From assembly GCA_904379015.1 (NCBI GenBank), contig CAJFHG010000010.1, positions 1 through 64,000 on the forward strand: 64,000 nt of DNA, read 5' to 3'. Below the pieces are notes generated by a model that ran no database searches, was not told the DNA's origin, and worked only from the letters and a program-made list of their open reading frames with translations. The position numbers and the translations under genes are program-made. The stretch's first letter is position 1, and each line of letters begins with the position of its first letter. Of the stretch, positions 36,384 to 46,427 are shown one piece after another. The stretch is from Candidatus Paralachnospira caecorum. GTDB lineage: Bacteria > Bacillota > Clostridia > Lachnospirales > Lachnospiraceae.

Positions 36384-37148
36384 ATGATACTCGCCATCGA
36401 CATCGGAAACAGCAATATCGTGATCGGGTGCATCGACGCAAAACAGACTTATTTTGTGGAGCGGATCTCCACCAACACCAATCAGACTGCTCTGGAATAC
36501 GCCGTCACCTTCAAAAATATCCTGGAACTTTATCACATCAATCCCAAGGGACTGGAGGGCGCCATCATTTCATCGGTTGTTCCGCCCATTTCCAACACCG
36601 TAAAGCTTTCTGTGGAAAAAATCATCGGCAAGCCCTGCCTTCTGGTCGGCCCCGGGATCAAAACCGGGCTGAATATCATCATGGACAATCCCGCCACCGT
36701 CGGAAGCGACCTGGTCGTGACCGCAGTCGCCGGAATCCGGGATTACCAGGCGCCTTTTCTGGTCATCGACATGGGGACCGCCACCACCATCACCTGCATC
36801 GACAAAAACCATAACTATATCGGCGGTGCCATTATCCCCGGCGTGCGGGTCTCTCTGGAATCCCTTTCCCAGAAAGCGGCCCAGCTTCATAATATCAGTC
36901 TGGAAACACCCCGCCGCGCCATTGGAAAAAATACCGTCGAGTGTATGCGCAGCGGCATCATATTCGGAAACGCCGCCATGCTGGACGGCATGATCGACCG
37001 CTTCGCCGAAGAACTGGGAGAGACTCCCACAGTGATCGCCACCGGCGGACTCTCTAAATTTATCATTCCCCATTGTCGTCATACAATTATTTATGATGAC
37101 AGCCTTCTTTTAAAAGGGCTCTGGATTATTTACACAAAAAACCAATAA
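36384..37148 (+). CDS. coaX: type III pantothenate kinase
   Basis: A 254-aa ASKHA-fold kinase, first step of CoA synthesis. The phosphate loop is IDIGNSNIVIGCID; the core has VDMGTATTITCID-like LVIDMGTATTITCI and IPGVRVSLESLSQKAAQL. The start is ATG 36384 behind AAAGGA; the longer frame upstream crosses the promoter and coaBC. Confidence 0.96.
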   Translation: MILAIDIGNSNIVIGCIDAKQTYFVERISTNTNQTALEYAVTFKNILELYHINPKGLEGAIISSVVPPISNTVKLSVEKIIGKPCLLVGPGIKTGLNIIMDNPATVGSDLVVTAVAGIRDYQAPFLVIDMGTATTITCIDKNHNYIGGAIIPGVRVSLESLSQKAAQLHNISLETPRRAIGKNTVECMRSGIIFGNAAMLDGMIDRFAEELGETPTVIATGGLSKFIIPHCRHTIIYDDSLLLKGLWIIYTKNQ

Positions 37149-37195
37149 TGCAGGAAGTCCATAGGATTTTACCATAAACAGGAACAAAATTCAAG

Positions 37196-37243
37196 AGCGG
37201 CATCTGCCTCCGGAACATGGAAGACAGACGCCGCTGTTTTTCA
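37196..37243 (+). terminator. terminator of coaX
   Basis: AGCGGC-ATCTG and CAGAC-GCCGCT make an 11-bp stem with one G-U pair, followed by GTTTTTC. It touches the end of the convergent ECF gene. Confidence 0.75.
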
Positions 37244-37864
37244 TCCTCTGTTAAAGTTTAAATGCAGCAATACCTTGCCGAGGGCAAGGGTCAGCACTGC
37301 CGCAACAATCGCCTCCGGCACGCCGTTGGCCACAATGATGCCGACAATCACATCATAGACCGCGCTGACAGCGATCTCTCTGACCGTCGCGAACTGGCCG
37401 GAAAAGCAGAAATAGATCAGATTCATAACGAGCAACGTGTTCACCAGCGCTCCCACTGCTCCGGCGGCCGGCAGGGCCGCGTACTCTGCCTTCTTCGAGC
37501 CATTTCCCAGCCACATGATCCCCTTGAATACGAAATAGGGCACCACTCCTGTCAGGATCCTCGGAACAAAGCAGATCACAATGCTCCACAGATTCCCGCC
37601 TGAATAAAAGGGAGAAAAGGCAAAAGAAAGAAGACTGGGATTGAATGTGTTGTTGATCAGACTGGTCAGTCCGAAAATGAATCCAAGAAACGCGCCCTTT
37701 TTCGGTCCCAATACAACGGATCCGATAATGACGGGTACATGGATCAGAGTGGCCTTGATGACCACAAGATTGATGTAGCCCACCGGTGTGAAGGCCATCA
37801 GGATGATAATGGCCGCGATCACGGCAGTCAGCACCATGTTCCGGGTTTTTACCGAACGGTTCAT
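37241..37864 (-). CDS. ECF-type transporter S component (substrate uncertain, pantothenate plausible)
   Basis: A 207-aa integral membrane protein with about six membrane segments beginning MVLTAVIAAIIILMAFTP and with the conserved glycine-rich LGPKKGAFLGFIFGL of S components. These capture a vitamin and dock on a shared EcfAAT motor, which is not in this window. Convergence with coaX suggests pantothenate, but the sequence alone does not prove it. AGGAGG precedes the ATG at 37864. Confidence 0.85.
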   Translation of the reverse strand: MNRSVKTRNMVLTAVIAAIIILMAFTPVGYINLVVIKATLIHVPVIIGSVVLGPKKGAFLGFIFGLTSLINNTFNPSLLSFAFSPFYSGGNLWSIVICFVPRILTGVVPYFVFKGIMWLGNGSKKAEYAALPAAGAVGALVNTLLVMNLIYFCFSGQFATVREIAVSAVYDVIVGIIVANGVPEAIVAAVLTLALGKVLLHLNFNRG

Positions 37865-37950
37865 ATGTTTTCCTCCTGCTACTGTTCCGCTCCCGGAAGG
37901 CAGACACACTTCCGAAATGCCGGATACAATGCAATTTCAGTTACTCTCCG

Positions 37951-37978
37951 ATTATAGCAGAAGGGGGAAAAAAGTCAA
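37951..37978 (-). promoter_or_regulatory. promoter of the ECF S-component gene
   Basis: -35 TTGACT (37973-37978), 16-bp spacer, perfect -10 TATAAT (37951-37956). An 80-base leader follows with a CGGAAG/CTTCCG hairpin. Confidence 0.85.
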
Positions 37979-37981
37979 TCC

Positions 37982-38737
37982 TCAATCGGCCTCCACATCA
38001 TCCAGGAACTGTGTCCAGGCATCCTCGTTGTCCACGAAATATTTGGGGCAGATCTTCCCCGTCACATCATAATGCCGGATGATCCCGTCCCGGTCGATCA
38101 AAAAGGTATCCGCAAGCCAGGAGGTCAGCCTGACCAGGGAATCATAGGTCGCCTGCGTAAATTCTCCGCTTTCGTCCTCATGGCAGCATTCAATGGATAT
38201 CGTGTCGTAATTTCTGTCATTGGACGCGTAGGCCACCTCGCTTAAAGGCACGCACTGGATGATCGTCCCGTCGATTCCTATGACAAAATGACTGCTGGCG
38301 TAGGTCTCGTCCGCTCCGCTGGCCAGATTTTCAAAATAGCTCCTGTTCTGCTCGGCAGTCGTCCCCGGATTGCCCGTATAATGGACCACGATCCCGTCCA
38401 CATCATCCAGATAGATTCCCGGCCTGGAATATTCGTTTACCGGCAGAAGATCCCGTTCGATCCAGTCCGGCACTGTGATCAGATCCCACTGGATCACCCG
38501 CTCTCCCGCGCTGTTGAAATAGACAGGATCACTGACTGAGGCCGCCATCAGGGTTTCACCGTAAGCGGGTGTTCCGGCAGCCTCCAGGCTGTTCTGCGTT
38601 TCCTGATCTCCGTCCCCGCTGATCCCGTTTACAACGGTTCTGATCACAAGCACCAGCAGAACCGCAATGACCAGCCAGCCTGCCACAAACACAAACCTCT
38701 GGATCCGCCTTATCTTCCTCCTGCTCTTCTTACTCAT
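37982..38737 (-). CDS. membrane-anchored N-acetylmuramoyl-L-alanine amidase (PGRP type)
   Basis: A 251-aa protein: one N-terminal membrane anchor (FVFVAGWLVIAVLLVLVI), linker, then an Amidase_2 domain with zinc-site residues in IVVHYTGNPG, SSHFVIG, and IRHYDVTGKICPKYF. It should cut the amide between MurNAc and the peptide. The ATG follows GGAGAAACT. Confidence 0.92.
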   Translation of the reverse strand: MSKKSRRKIRRIQRFVFVAGWLVIAVLLVLVIRTVVNGISGDGDQETQNSLEAAGTPAYGETLMAASVSDPVYFNSAGERVIQWDLITVPDWIERDLLPVNEYSRPGIYLDDVDGIVVHYTGNPGTTAEQNRSYFENLASGADETYASSHFVIGIDGTIIQCVPLSEVAYASNDRNYDTISIECCHEDESGEFTQATYDSLVRLTSWLADTFLIDRDGIIRHYDVTGKICPKYFVDNEDAWTQFLDDVEAD

Positions 38738-38808
38738 ACAGTTTCTCCATACCCTTTCTCTTCTCCCATGCATGTCCACATGAAGTATCTGACATGTCGT
38801 ATCGATTT

Positions 38809-38837
38809 ATTATAGCATGAATCCGCGCGCCATATCT
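38809..38837 (-). promoter_or_regulatory. possible amidase promoter
   Basis: Perfect -10 TATAAT (38809-38814) with a poor -35 at 17 bp, about 72 bases before the amidase ATG. Confidence 0.45.
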
Positions 38838-38864
38838 TAATATTTTATGAATTCTGATCGCCTT

Positions 38865-39710
38865 TTACAGGAAAATCTGCAGGAAAATACCGGAAACAAC
38901 GGCACAGAGAAGCAGGATCCCCGTAATTTTCAGATTTTCCTTCAGATGACGGTTGACCCGGTATAAGACTGCCAGCCCCACGCCCGCGCCGGACAGAAGA
39001 CCGGCGATCACGGAACCGAAGCTCAGCACGCCTGTCAGGTACAGCTCTGTCAGCACCACCGACGCGGCGCAGTTGGGGATCAGGCCGATGACAGCCGCCA
39101 GGACCGGCTGAAAAACAGAATTCTTCAGCAGCAGCTCCGACAGCCGCTCAATCCCCACAGCCTCCAGCAGGATATTCAGGGCGCAGTTGAAGATCAGAAG
39201 GTAAACAAAAATCTGTACGGTGTGATGAAAGGCTGCCTTCAGGATCCCGCCCTCCTCCTCACAGCCGCAGTCTTCGCAGATTCCGCCCAGCTTTTTCCTT
39301 CTGAGAGGGCTTTTCCGGAACAGAAAATCTGTCAGATATCCGAATCCGGTCCCGATGATCACCTTGGTCAGGATCAGCCGGAGTACAATCCTCCCGTTTC
39401 CGGGATTTCCGAGAAGCAGAAGCACCGCTTCGTCGGATGTGGACCAGAATACGGCCAGCATGGTCCCCAGCGTGATCACGCCGCCCGAATAGAGATTGGC
39501 CGCCGCCACAGAAAAACCGCACTGGGGCACACATCCGAACACAGCTCCCAGAACCGGTCCGGCGCCGCCGATCCGGGACAGAAGGCCATCCCTGTGCTTT
39601 TCAGAATAATGCTCTACCGCTTCCAGCAGAAGAAACGCGATAAACAAGAACGGCAGCATTCTCAAAGAATCGACCACGCCGTCCTTCAGTGCATCTATGA
39701 TAAAATCCAA
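38865..39710 (-). CDS. putative metal/arsenical-type permease with CxxCxC loop
   Basis: A 281-aa integral membrane protein with about eight to ten segments arranged as two halves with repeated P/N-containing motifs (AVFGCVPQCGFSVAAANLYSGG and VIGLIPNCAASVVLTELYLTG), the pattern of the putative manganese transporter/ArsP-like permease family. A cytosolic loop carries CEDCGCEEEG, likely metal-binding. TTG at 39710 is chosen: GGTAGGAG sits 7 bases upstream, just after the helicase stop. The longer reading would overlap the helicase by 62 bases. Confidence 0.8.
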   Translation of the reverse strand: MDFIIDALKDGVVDSLRMLPFLFIAFLLLEAVEHYSEKHRDGLLSRIGGAGPVLGAVFGCVPQCGFSVAAANLYSGGVITLGTMLAVFWSTSDEAVLLLLGNPGNGRIVLRLILTKVIIGTGFGYLTDFLFRKSPLRRKKLGGICEDCGCEEEGGILKAAFHHTVQIFVYLLIFNCALNILLEAVGIERLSELLLKNSVFQPVLAAVIGLIPNCAASVVLTELYLTGVLSFGSVIAGLLSGAGVGLAVLYRVNRHLKENLKITGILLLCAVVSGIFLQIFL

Positions 39711-39720
39711 ATCTGATCTC

Positions 39721-41610
39721 CTACCTTTCCTGTTCCCATGGCGTTCCGCTCCTGCCGGCATCTTCCTTCTCTTCCGCGGCATATTTCAGCTCCGTCACGA
39801 AACGGCTGGGCACGCTTTCCTTCCCATGATGGGTCCCCACCGAATAAATGTGGAGCTTCTCCTTCGCCCGCGTCATCGCCACGTAGAAAAGCCTGCGTTC
39901 CTCCTCCAGATCGGCAGAAAGACCGGCTTTCTCATGGGGCACGACTTTTTCATTGACATCGGGCAGAAACACCACGGCATACTCCAGCCCCTTGGCGCCG
40001 TGCATGGTAGATACCACCACTCCTTTTTTCCTTTTCCGGTCTGTCTCCTTCTGTTTCTTCATTTCCTCCCGGTAACGGTCCATATGGGCGAACCAGGCCG
40101 CAAAGGTCTGGTATTCCCCCGCGTCTGCCTGCAGTTCATCCAGAATATCAGACAGCTCCTTCTCCTCCATATGCCGCTCTTTGCAGTATGTCCGGAGGTA
40201 TTCGTCGTATCCGATCTTCCGTCTGATATAGCGGACAGCCTGGAACGGCGGACTTTTATACACGGCCCGCAGATCCTCCTGAAGCTCCCGGATCCGCTCC
40301 GCCATCCAGGGCTTCTCTTCATATATGGCTTCAATCTGATCCAGATCCGTATCTCCGCCGGAAAAGACGCTGCGGGAAATATACCGGCAGGGCTTGTTGA
40401 TGATCCGCATCAGCACCTGTCTGGATTCGTCCCCCATGGCGGCCCGGATATAAGCCCGGATGTCTCCGCAGATCCAGTGGTCATACAGACTGGGCACCGC
40501 GTCCTTTGTCTGAAAGGGAATGCTGTATTCCATAAAGGTTCCCAGGATCTTTCTGGCGCCGGTATTGGTCCTCACCAGAACAGCCATCTCCTCGTAGGCG
40601 TATCCTTCTCTGTGATAAGCTGTCACATGGGCCAGAATACGGTCATTTTCCTCCTTTGCCTCCGGAAATTTTCCAAGGATCACCGGCCCCGCTTCTTTTC
40701 CCGTACCGGAAATATCCTTTTTGAAACGGACCTGGTTGTGGGAGATGAGATTGCCTGCCGCCCGGATGATCTTCTCCGAGCATCTGTAATTGACCGCCAG
40801 AAGATACCGGGCCGCGCCGGGAAATTCCCGTTCAAATCCCAGCATCAGCTCCGGCCTGGCGCCCCGGAACCGGTAGATCGCCTGATCATCGTCCCCCACG
40901 GCAAACAGGTTGTTTTCCGGCAGGGCCAGCATTTTCAGGATCTCATACTGGATCCGGTTGATATCCTGGAACTCGTCGCAGAGGATATACTGAAACCGCT
41001 GCTGCCACCTGGAGAGAATATCCTTTCTGGCGGTAAACAGCTCATGGCAGAGCAGCAGCATATCGTCAAAATCAATGACCTGCTCCTTTCTGAGCCGCAT
41101 CTCATATGCCTCGTAAAGCCGCCGGAACAGCTCCTCCGGGCAGCTTTTCGCATAATAATGGCCGATATCCAGCATATCATTCTTTACCGTGCTGATCTCG
41201 CTCAGAACGGATTCCAGAAATTCCATGCCCTCCTCCGCCATAGAGGGCTCCAGCCGGGAAAGCTCCTCGGAAAGCAGCCTCAGCCGTCCCTCCTCGCCGA
41301 TGATCTGAGACGCGTCATAACGGTAGGCGTATTTCAGGATACCGAAATACACGGAATGAAACGTACCGAAGGAAACAGGCAGATGCCTGCCTCCCATCAG
41401 TGCCTCAAACCGTGTCTTCATCTCCATGGCGGCAGCTCTCGTAAAGGTGATGACCAGGATCCGTTCCGGAGCGGCGCCGTATTCCTCTATCAGTTTTTTG
41501 ATTCTGTGGGTAATGACCAGAGTTTTTCCAGAACCGGGCCCCGCCAGTACAAGAGCGGGGCCGTCTTTATGGCTGACTGCCATAGTCTGATATTGATTCA
41601 GTTCAAACAC
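39721..41610 (-). CDS. UvrD/PcrA-like superfamily I DNA helicase
   Basis: A 629-aa 3'-5' helicase. Motif I is [15 protein letters not shown], motif II DEFQDIN, motif [16 protein letters not shown], motif IV and VI near [13 protein letters not shown] and [13 protein letters not shown]. It is shorter than PcrA (about 740), lacking the usual long C-terminal tail. Start GTG overlaps the gltX stop by 8 bases. Confidence 0.93.
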   Translation of the reverse strand: MFELNQYQTMAVSHKDGPALVLAGPGSGKTLVITHRIKKLIEEYGAAPERILVITFTRAAAMEMKTRFEALMGGRHLPVSFGTFHSVYFGILKYAYRYDASQIIGEEGRLRLLSEELSRLEPSMAEEGMEFLESVLSEISTVKNDMLDIGHYYAKSCPEELFRRLYEAYEMRLRKEQVIDFDDMLLLCHELFTARKDILSRWQQRFQYILCDEFQDINRIQYEILKMLALPENNLFAVGDDDQAIYRFRGARPELMLGFEREFPGAARYLLAVNYRCSEKIIRAAGNLISHNQVRFKKDISGTGKEAGPVILGKFPEAKEENDRILAHVTAYHREGYAYEEMAVLVRTNTGARKILGTFMEYSIPFQTKDAVPSLYDHWICGDIRAYIRAAMGDESRQVLMRIINKPCRYISRSVFSGGDTDLDQIEAIYEEKPWMAERIRELQEDLRAVYKSPPFQAVRYIRRKIGYDEYLRTYCKERHMEEKELSDILDELQADAGEYQTFAAWFAHMDRYREEMKKQKETDRKRKKGVVVSTMHGAKGLEYAVVFLPDVNEKVVPHEKAGLSADLEEERRLFYVAMTRAKEKLHIYSVGTHHGKESVPSRFVTELKYAAEEKEDAGRSGTPWEQER

Positions 41611-43054
41611 TTAATTTCTCAATGCCTTTCTTCACGCGGGCGATGGTCTCATCCTTTCCGATGATCTCCATGATCTCCGTAGCGCCGGCGGGCGTCATCT
41701 GTTTGCCTGACACCGCCGTGCGGACCGGCCACAGCACATAGCCGTTCTTGCATCCTTTTTCCTTCGCGAAATTCTGAAGGAGCGCGTAGAGCGCGTCATT
41801 GCTGTAATCCTCCTGGGCCTCCAGAACCGGAAGAAGCTCCTTCAGGACCTCCAGAGAGCTCTCCTCGGTGGTCTTCATCTTTTTATGGGCATACATGGCC
41901 GTATCATAGTCCGGCAGCGCCTCAAAGAAATCAATCAGACCGGCGATATCCGGAAATACCTCGATGCGGGTCTTGACCATGGCCGCGATCTTCTTCAGGT
42001 CCAGCGGCTTCCTGATCACTTCCCTGATATAAGGCTCCGCCATCTCATAGAACCGGTCAGAATCCATAGCCTTCAGATACTCGCCATTCATCCAGCGCAG
42101 CTTCTGAATATCAAACACAGCGGGAGACTTGCTCATATGGTGATAATCAAAGGCCTGAACCAGCTCCTCCAGAGAAAAAATCTCCCGGTTGTCCTCCGGA
42201 CACCAGCCGAGGAGCGCCACATAATTCACCACTGCCTCTGTGACAAAACCCTGGTCGATCAGATCCTCAAAGGAAGAATGGCCGCTGCGCTTGCTCAGTT
42301 TTTTATGATTTTCGTCTGTGATCAGCGGACAGTGGACATAAACCGGTTCTTCCCATCCGAAAGCCTGATACAGTCTTGTGTATTTGGGAGAGGAGGAAAG
42401 GTATTCGTTTCCCCTCACCACATGCGTGATCCCCATCAGATGATCGTCCACCACGTTGGCGAAATTATAAGTGGGATATCCGTCGGATTTGATCAGGATC
42501 ATATCGTCCAGCTCCGCGTTGTCCACGGTGATATCCCCGTAAATCTCATCTGAAAATGTAGTGGTCCCGGTCGTCGGATTATTCTGCCGGATCACATACG
42601 GAACGCCGGAAGCCAGTTTTTCCTCCACTTCTTCTTTGGAAAGGCTGAGACAGTGCTTATCGTAAACCACGATCTCCTTTCCGGCCACCTCCTGCTTCAG
42701 AGAATCCAGCCGCTCCTTATCGCAGAAGCAGTAATAGGCTTCCCCTTTGTCGATCAGCTCCTTCGCGTACTTCAGGTAAATGCCCTGTGCCTGCCGTTCG
42801 CTCTGGACATAAGGGCCGCATCCGCCGTCCTTATCCGGCCCTTCATCATGGACCAGTCCCGTTTTTTCCAGCGTCCTGTATATGATCTCCAGCGCGCCGT
42901 CCACAAAACGCTCCTGGTCCGTATCCTCGATGCGCAGAAGGAAATCCCCGCCCTCATGCTTCGCGATCAGATACGCGTACAGCGCCGTTCTCAGATTTCC
43001 CACATGCATCCTGCCCGTGGGACTGGGCGCAAATCTTGTCCTTACCTTTTTCAT
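41603..43054 (-). CDS. gltX: glutamyl-tRNA synthetase
   Basis: A 483-aa class I synthetase. HIGH-type motif is [23 protein letters not shown]-type motif is [11 protein letters not shown]. CxC..Y zinc-like residues are in [10 protein letters not shown]. No GatCAB genes are near. The start is 21 bases after the sirtuin gene. Confidence 0.97.
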   Translation of the reverse strand: MKKVRTRFAPSPTGRMHVGNLRTALYAYLIAKHEGGDFLLRIEDTDQERFVDGALEIIYRTLEKTGLVHDEGPDKDGGCGPYVQSERQAQGIYLKYAKELIDKGEAYYCFCDKERLDSLKQEVAGKEIVVYDKHCLSLSKEEVEEKLASGVPYVIRQNNPTTGTTTFSDEIYGDITVDNAELDDMILIKSDGYPTYNFANVVDDHLMGITHVVRGNEYLSSSPKYTRLYQAFGWEEPVYVHCPLITDENHKKLSKRSGHSSFEDLIDQGFVTEAVVNYVALLGWCPEDNREIFSLEELVQAFDYHHMSKSPAVFDIQKLRWMNGEYLKAMDSDRFYEMAEPYIREVIRKPLDLKKIAAMVKTRIEVFPDIAGLIDFFEALPDYDTAMYAHKKMKTTEESSLEVLKELLPVLEAQEDYSNDALYALLQNFAKEKGCKNGYVLWPVRTAVSGKQMTPAGATEIMEIIGKDETIARVKKGIEKLSV

Positions 43055-43075
43055 CTCAAGTCTGTCCTTCCTCTG

Positions 43076-43876
43076 TCAATTTTTTTCTGCATTGATTGCA
43101 TCCGCACTGTCCTGCTCCGCCGCCGTGTCCCTCTCAATTTCATCGACAATCTTGGGCAGCACGTCCGATGCCTTCTCATAAATCACCATATTGGCTTCCC
43201 GGTCAGTGGGATGCGTCTCATTGGTGATCAGCACCAGCCGCTCTCCCTCGTAATAATTCCGGAACCGCTTGGTCAGATAAGCGTCCAGATGCGTGCCGAT
43301 CACCAGCAGCATATCCGCTTTCTCTGTCTCATCGGCCACCTTGCTGATCAGACCATTGTCCAGCCGCTCGCCCGCCAGCAGGATGCCCGGGCGGATGGCC
43401 CCCTGACACTCATCGCAGTGCGGAATCCCGTGAGACTCCAGAATATACTGGGGTGAGAATTCCTTTCCGCACTGGATACAGTGATTGTTATAAATATTAC
43501 CGTGAAGCTCGATCACATTCTTCACGCCGGCGCGCTGATGAAAACTGGATATGGTACGCGTCGCCACGATCAGAGAACCGCCCGCCTTCTCCTTCAGCTT
43601 TTCAAGCTTTGCCAGCGCGTAATGAGCGGCATTGGGCTCTCCGCCCAGCTTCAGCACCTCATTTTTATAGAAGCTGTAGAACGCGCCCGGTCTGCTGCTA
43701 TAATATGCTGTGCTTAAAAATTCTTCCGGCGAAACTCCGTATTTTGTCTCGATCTGATAAGCATAAGGCTCGTCACGAAAATAAGGAATCCCCGATTCAC
43801 GGACCAGTCCCATACCGCTGAACACCATGATCTTCTGACTTTCCTCAATCATCTGCTTTAAGATTTTAAATGCCAT
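43076..43876 (-). CDS. divergent SIR2-family (sirtuin-like) protein
   Basis: A 266-aa Sir2-fold protein with zinc cysteines C133, C136, C154 and C157 and the catalytic-type His125 (IELHG). Several normally invariant NAD-site motifs are changed: GAGxS reads GMGLV (21-25), PDFR reads PYFR (31-34), TQNID reads TRTIS (106-110) and GTSL reads GTHL. NAD-dependent deacylation is therefore doubtful; it may have a different chemistry or be a binding protein. It lies upstream of gltX in the same direction. Confidence 0.85.
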   Translation of the reverse strand: MAFKILKQMIEESQKIMVFSGMGLVRESGIPYFRDEPYAYQIETKYGVSPEEFLSTAYYSSRPGAFYSFYKNEVLKLGGEPNAAHYALAKLEKLKEKAGGSLIVATRTISSFHQRAGVKNVIELHGNIYNNHCIQCGKEFSPQYILESHGIPHCDECQGAIRPGILLAGERLDNGLISKVADETEKADMLLVIGTHLDAYLTKRFRNYYEGERLVLITNETHPTDREANMVIYEKASDVLPKIVDEIERDTAAEQDSADAINAEKN

Positions 43877-43946
43877 ATTCCCTTACCACCTCTTCATTTC
43901 CCCGTAATAATTACCTTTCCCACCGTTTCCCCTTTTCATTAAAATC

Positions 43947-43975
43947 ATTATATACGATTTTTTTTTATTAATAAA
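43947..43975 (-). promoter_or_regulatory. possible promoter of the sirtuin-gltX unit
   Basis: Perfect -10 TATAAT (43947-43952) with a weak -35 TTTATT at 17 bp, about 70 bases before the sirtuin ATG. Confidence 0.45.
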
Positions 43976-44116
43976 GTCCTTTTTCCATTATACGGAAAAT
44001 AGGTAAGATTCTCATGACAATGCACAGAAGGAAACTGTTTTCCCCGTATATTCTGGCAGATTCCTGCAAAAACTATCCCCAGATAATGAACGGAAGACCG
44101 GAAAAGGAGAAAACAG

Positions 44117-45553
44117 ATGAAACCAACCAGGACAAGCCGCGCTCTCTCCTCCCATATCGGAGACAACATCCAGCTGTTTCATGAGCTTTTAAATGTAGAT
44201 AAAAATTTTGACATTGTCTACCGCACTATGAAGATTGGCGGCAGACAGGCCTGCTTTTACTTTGTGGATGGATTTGCCAAGGACGCGGTCCTGCAGCGGA
44301 TCATCCAGTATATGTGCGATATATCCGAAGATGATTTTCCGAAAGAAGCCCACGAGTTTTCCAAAAAGTATCTGCCCTACGGAGAAATCGGGATCCTGAG
44401 GGACACAGACGCCATCGTCACGCAGCTTCTTATGGGAATCACCGGTCTGTTCATCGACGGGTACGACGCCTGTCTGACCATAGACTGCCGGACGTATCCG
44501 GCCAGAAGTGTATCGGAACCCGGCAAGGAAAAAGTACTCCGGGGCTCCAGAGACGGCTTTGTGGAGACCCTGATCTTCAACACGGCCATGATCCGGCGCC
44601 GGATCCGGGATCCGAAGCTGACCATTGAGATCACCCAGGCCGGCAAAAGCTCCCGCACAGACATCGCCATCTGCTATATGGACGGCCGGATCGACACCGA
44701 TCTCCTGGACAGGATCAGGAAGCGGATCGAAAATATCCGGGTAGACGCCCTGACCATGAATCAGGAGAGCCTGGCCGAGTGCATTTATCCCTATAAATGG
44801 TACAACCCTTTTCCAAAATTCAAATATTCTGAGCGGCCTGATACTGCCGCCGCCCATCTGCTGGAGGGAAATATCGTGATCCTGGTGGATACCTCTCCCG
44901 CCGCCATGATCCTTCCCTCCTCTGTCTTCGACATCATTGAAGAGGCGGACGATTATTATTTTCCGCCCCTGACAGGAACCTATCTGCGGCTGTCCCGCAT
45001 GATCATCAGCATTCTGGGCGTCATCCTGACACCGCTGTGGCTTTTGTTCATGCAGAATCCGGAATGGATCCCGGCCAGCTTCCAGTTTATCGAGATCAAG
45101 GACGCCGTCAACATTCCTCTCATCTGGCAGCTCCTGATCCTGGAATTCGCCATTGACGGCCTGCGCCTGGCCTCCCTCAATACCCCCAGCATGCTGACGA
45201 CACCCCTCAGCGTCATCGCCGGCCTGGTGGTCGGGGAATTCGCCGCCAACTCCGGATGGTTCAACTCCGAAACCATGCTGTATATGGCCTTTGTCGCGCT
45301 CTCCAACTATACCCAGTCCAGCTTTGAACTGGGATACGCTCTGAAATTCATGCGTCTGATCCTGCTGATCCTCACATCTCTGTTCAATCTGTGGGGATTT
45401 ATCGCCGGCTCTGTGATTTCCCTCCTGGCAATCATCACCAACAGGACCATTGCCGGAAAAAGCTATATCTATCCCCTGCTTCCCTTCAGTCTGAAGGAGA
45501 TCAAGCGGAGATTCCTGCGCGCCCGCCTGACACCGGGAGAAAAGGATTCCTGA
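44117..45553 (+). CDS. GerA-family spore germination protein (SpoVAF-like)
   Basis: A 478-aa membrane protein. A large N-terminal cytosolic part (residues about 1-285, with the GerA signature FVDGFAKDAVLQRI and RTDIAICYMDGRID) precedes about five membrane segments (MIISILGVILTPLWLL, PLIWQLLILEFAIDGLRL, and others). The family builds germinant receptors or, as SpoVAF, assists them in the spore inner membrane. No gerB/gerC or spoVA genes are adjacent, so it is an orphan here. GGAAAAGGAG precedes the ATG. No sigma-F/G promoter could be recognised upstream. Confidence 0.9.
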   Translation: MKPTRTSRALSSHIGDNIQLFHELLNVDKNFDIVYRTMKIGGRQACFYFVDGFAKDAVLQRIIQYMCDISEDDFPKEAHEFSKKYLPYGEIGILRDTDAIVTQLLMGITGLFIDGYDACLTIDCRTYPARSVSEPGKEKVLRGSRDGFVETLIFNTAMIRRRIRDPKLTIEITQAGKSSRTDIAICYMDGRIDTDLLDRIRKRIENIRVDALTMNQESLAECIYPYKWYNPFPKFKYSERPDTAAAHLLEGNIVILVDTSPAAMILPSSVFDIIEEADDYYFPPLTGTYLRLSRMIISILGVILTPLWLLFMQNPEWIPASFQFIEIKDAVNIPLIWQLLILEFAIDGLRLASLNTPSMLTTPLSVIAGLVVGEFAANSGWFNSETMLYMAFVALSNYTQSSFELGYALKFMRLILLILTSLFNLWGFIAGSVISLLAIITNRTIAGKSYIYPLLPFSLKEIKRRFLRARLTPGEKDS

Positions 45554-45635
45554 CCGCGCAGGCACGGCGGTTCTTAACCGCTTCGGCCGGCGCTAAACGC
45601 GTGCAGCCGGCACGCAGCGCCCCTCCGGGCGCACC

Positions 45636-45672
45636 ACAAAAGAGGAGCCCACCAAAGCGGTGCAGGCTCCTC
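45636..45672 (-). terminator. terminator of the nfn-araD unit
   Basis: GAGGAGCC and GGCTCCTC form an 8-bp stem around a 15-base loop, followed on the minus strand by TTTTGTGG. Confidence 0.8.
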
Positions 45673-45696
45673 TCGTTACATGTTCAGGATTCTTTT

Positions 45697-46386
45697 TTAT
45701 TTCTGCCCGTAATAAGCATTGGCCCCGTGCTTTCTGAAATAATGCTTGTCCTGCACATACTGTACGGCAGGCTTCACATCCGGCCTCAGCATCTCAGTAC
45801 GGGTTGCCATCTTTGCGACCTCTTCCAGAACAACCGCGTTGTGCACTGCTTCCGCGGCATTCTTTCCCCAGGTGAAGGGGCCGTGGCTGGTGCAGAGAAC
45901 ACCGGGTACCGCCAGCGGGTCTTTTCCCTCAAAGGCTTCGATGATCACCTTTCCTGTGTTTTTCTCGTAAGCAGTCTCAACCTCTTCTTTTGTCAGAACC
46001 CTCGCGCAGGGAATCTCACCGTAAAAATAATCTGCATGGGTCGTGCCGTAGCAGGGAATGGAACGGCCGGCCTGCGCCCAGGAAGTCGCCCAGGAGGAAT
46101 GGGTATGGACAACACCGCCCACTCCGGGGAATGCCTTGTAAAGCTCCACATGGGTCGGGGTATCGGATGAAGGGCGGAGTCTGCCTTCCACCACATTGCC
46201 ATCCAGGTCCACGACTACCATGTCCTCGGGCTTCATCGTCGCGTAATCAACGCCGCTGGGCTTGATCACGACCAGTCCGCTCTCTCTGTCGATCGCGCTG
46301 ACATTACCCCATGTGTACACAATCAGCCCATGCTCCGGAAGCTCCATATTCGCACGGTACACTTCTTCTTTCAGCTGTTCTAACAT
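45697..46386 (-). CDS. araD: L-ribulose-5-phosphate 4-epimerase
   Basis: A 229-aa class II aldolase-family epimerase converting L-ribulose-5-P to D-xylulose-5-P. Zinc and active-site residues: [15 protein letters not shown], and TSHGPFTWG. The ATG at 46386 follows GGGGAGATC. No araA/araB are present; it is the distal gene of the nfn unit, so it may serve the pentose phosphate pathway more generally. Confidence 0.95.
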   Translation of the reverse strand: MLEQLKEEVYRANMELPEHGLIVYTWGNVSAIDRESGLVVIKPSGVDYATMKPEDMVVVDLDGNVVEGRLRPSSDTPTHVELYKAFPGVGGVVHTHSSWATSWAQAGRSIPCYGTTHADYFYGEIPCARVLTKEEVETAYEKNTGKVIIEAFEGKDPLAVPGVLCTSHGPFTWGKNAAEAVHNAVVLEEVAKMATRTEMLRPDVKPAVQYVQDKHYFRKHGANAYYGQK

Positions 46387-46427
46387 AATACTTGATCTCC
46401 CCTTTTTCTTGTTTTTGCACAAAACCG

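Noticed and set aside
37870-37950. Tetrahydrofolate-riboswitch-like GGAGAGTA at the start of the ECF gene leader
   Set aside because: The motif lies at or before the likely transcription start set by the TATAAT at 37951-37956, and the later conserved parts and closing strand of the riboswitch were not recognisable.
39697-41664. A 655-codon open frame on the plus strand opposite the UvrD helicase
   Set aside because: It mirrors the codon structure of a clear helicase gene; no motifs or ribosome site support it.
43946-43992. CATTATA boxes that could be sigma-F/G -10 elements before the GerA-type gene
   Set aside because: No matching -35 (G-ATA type) lies 17-18 bases upstream of either copy.
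44189-45565. Long minus-strand open frame opposite the GerA-type gene
   Set aside because: It is an antisense shadow of a well-supported membrane protein; its translation is rich in Gly/Asp/His/Gln without any domain.
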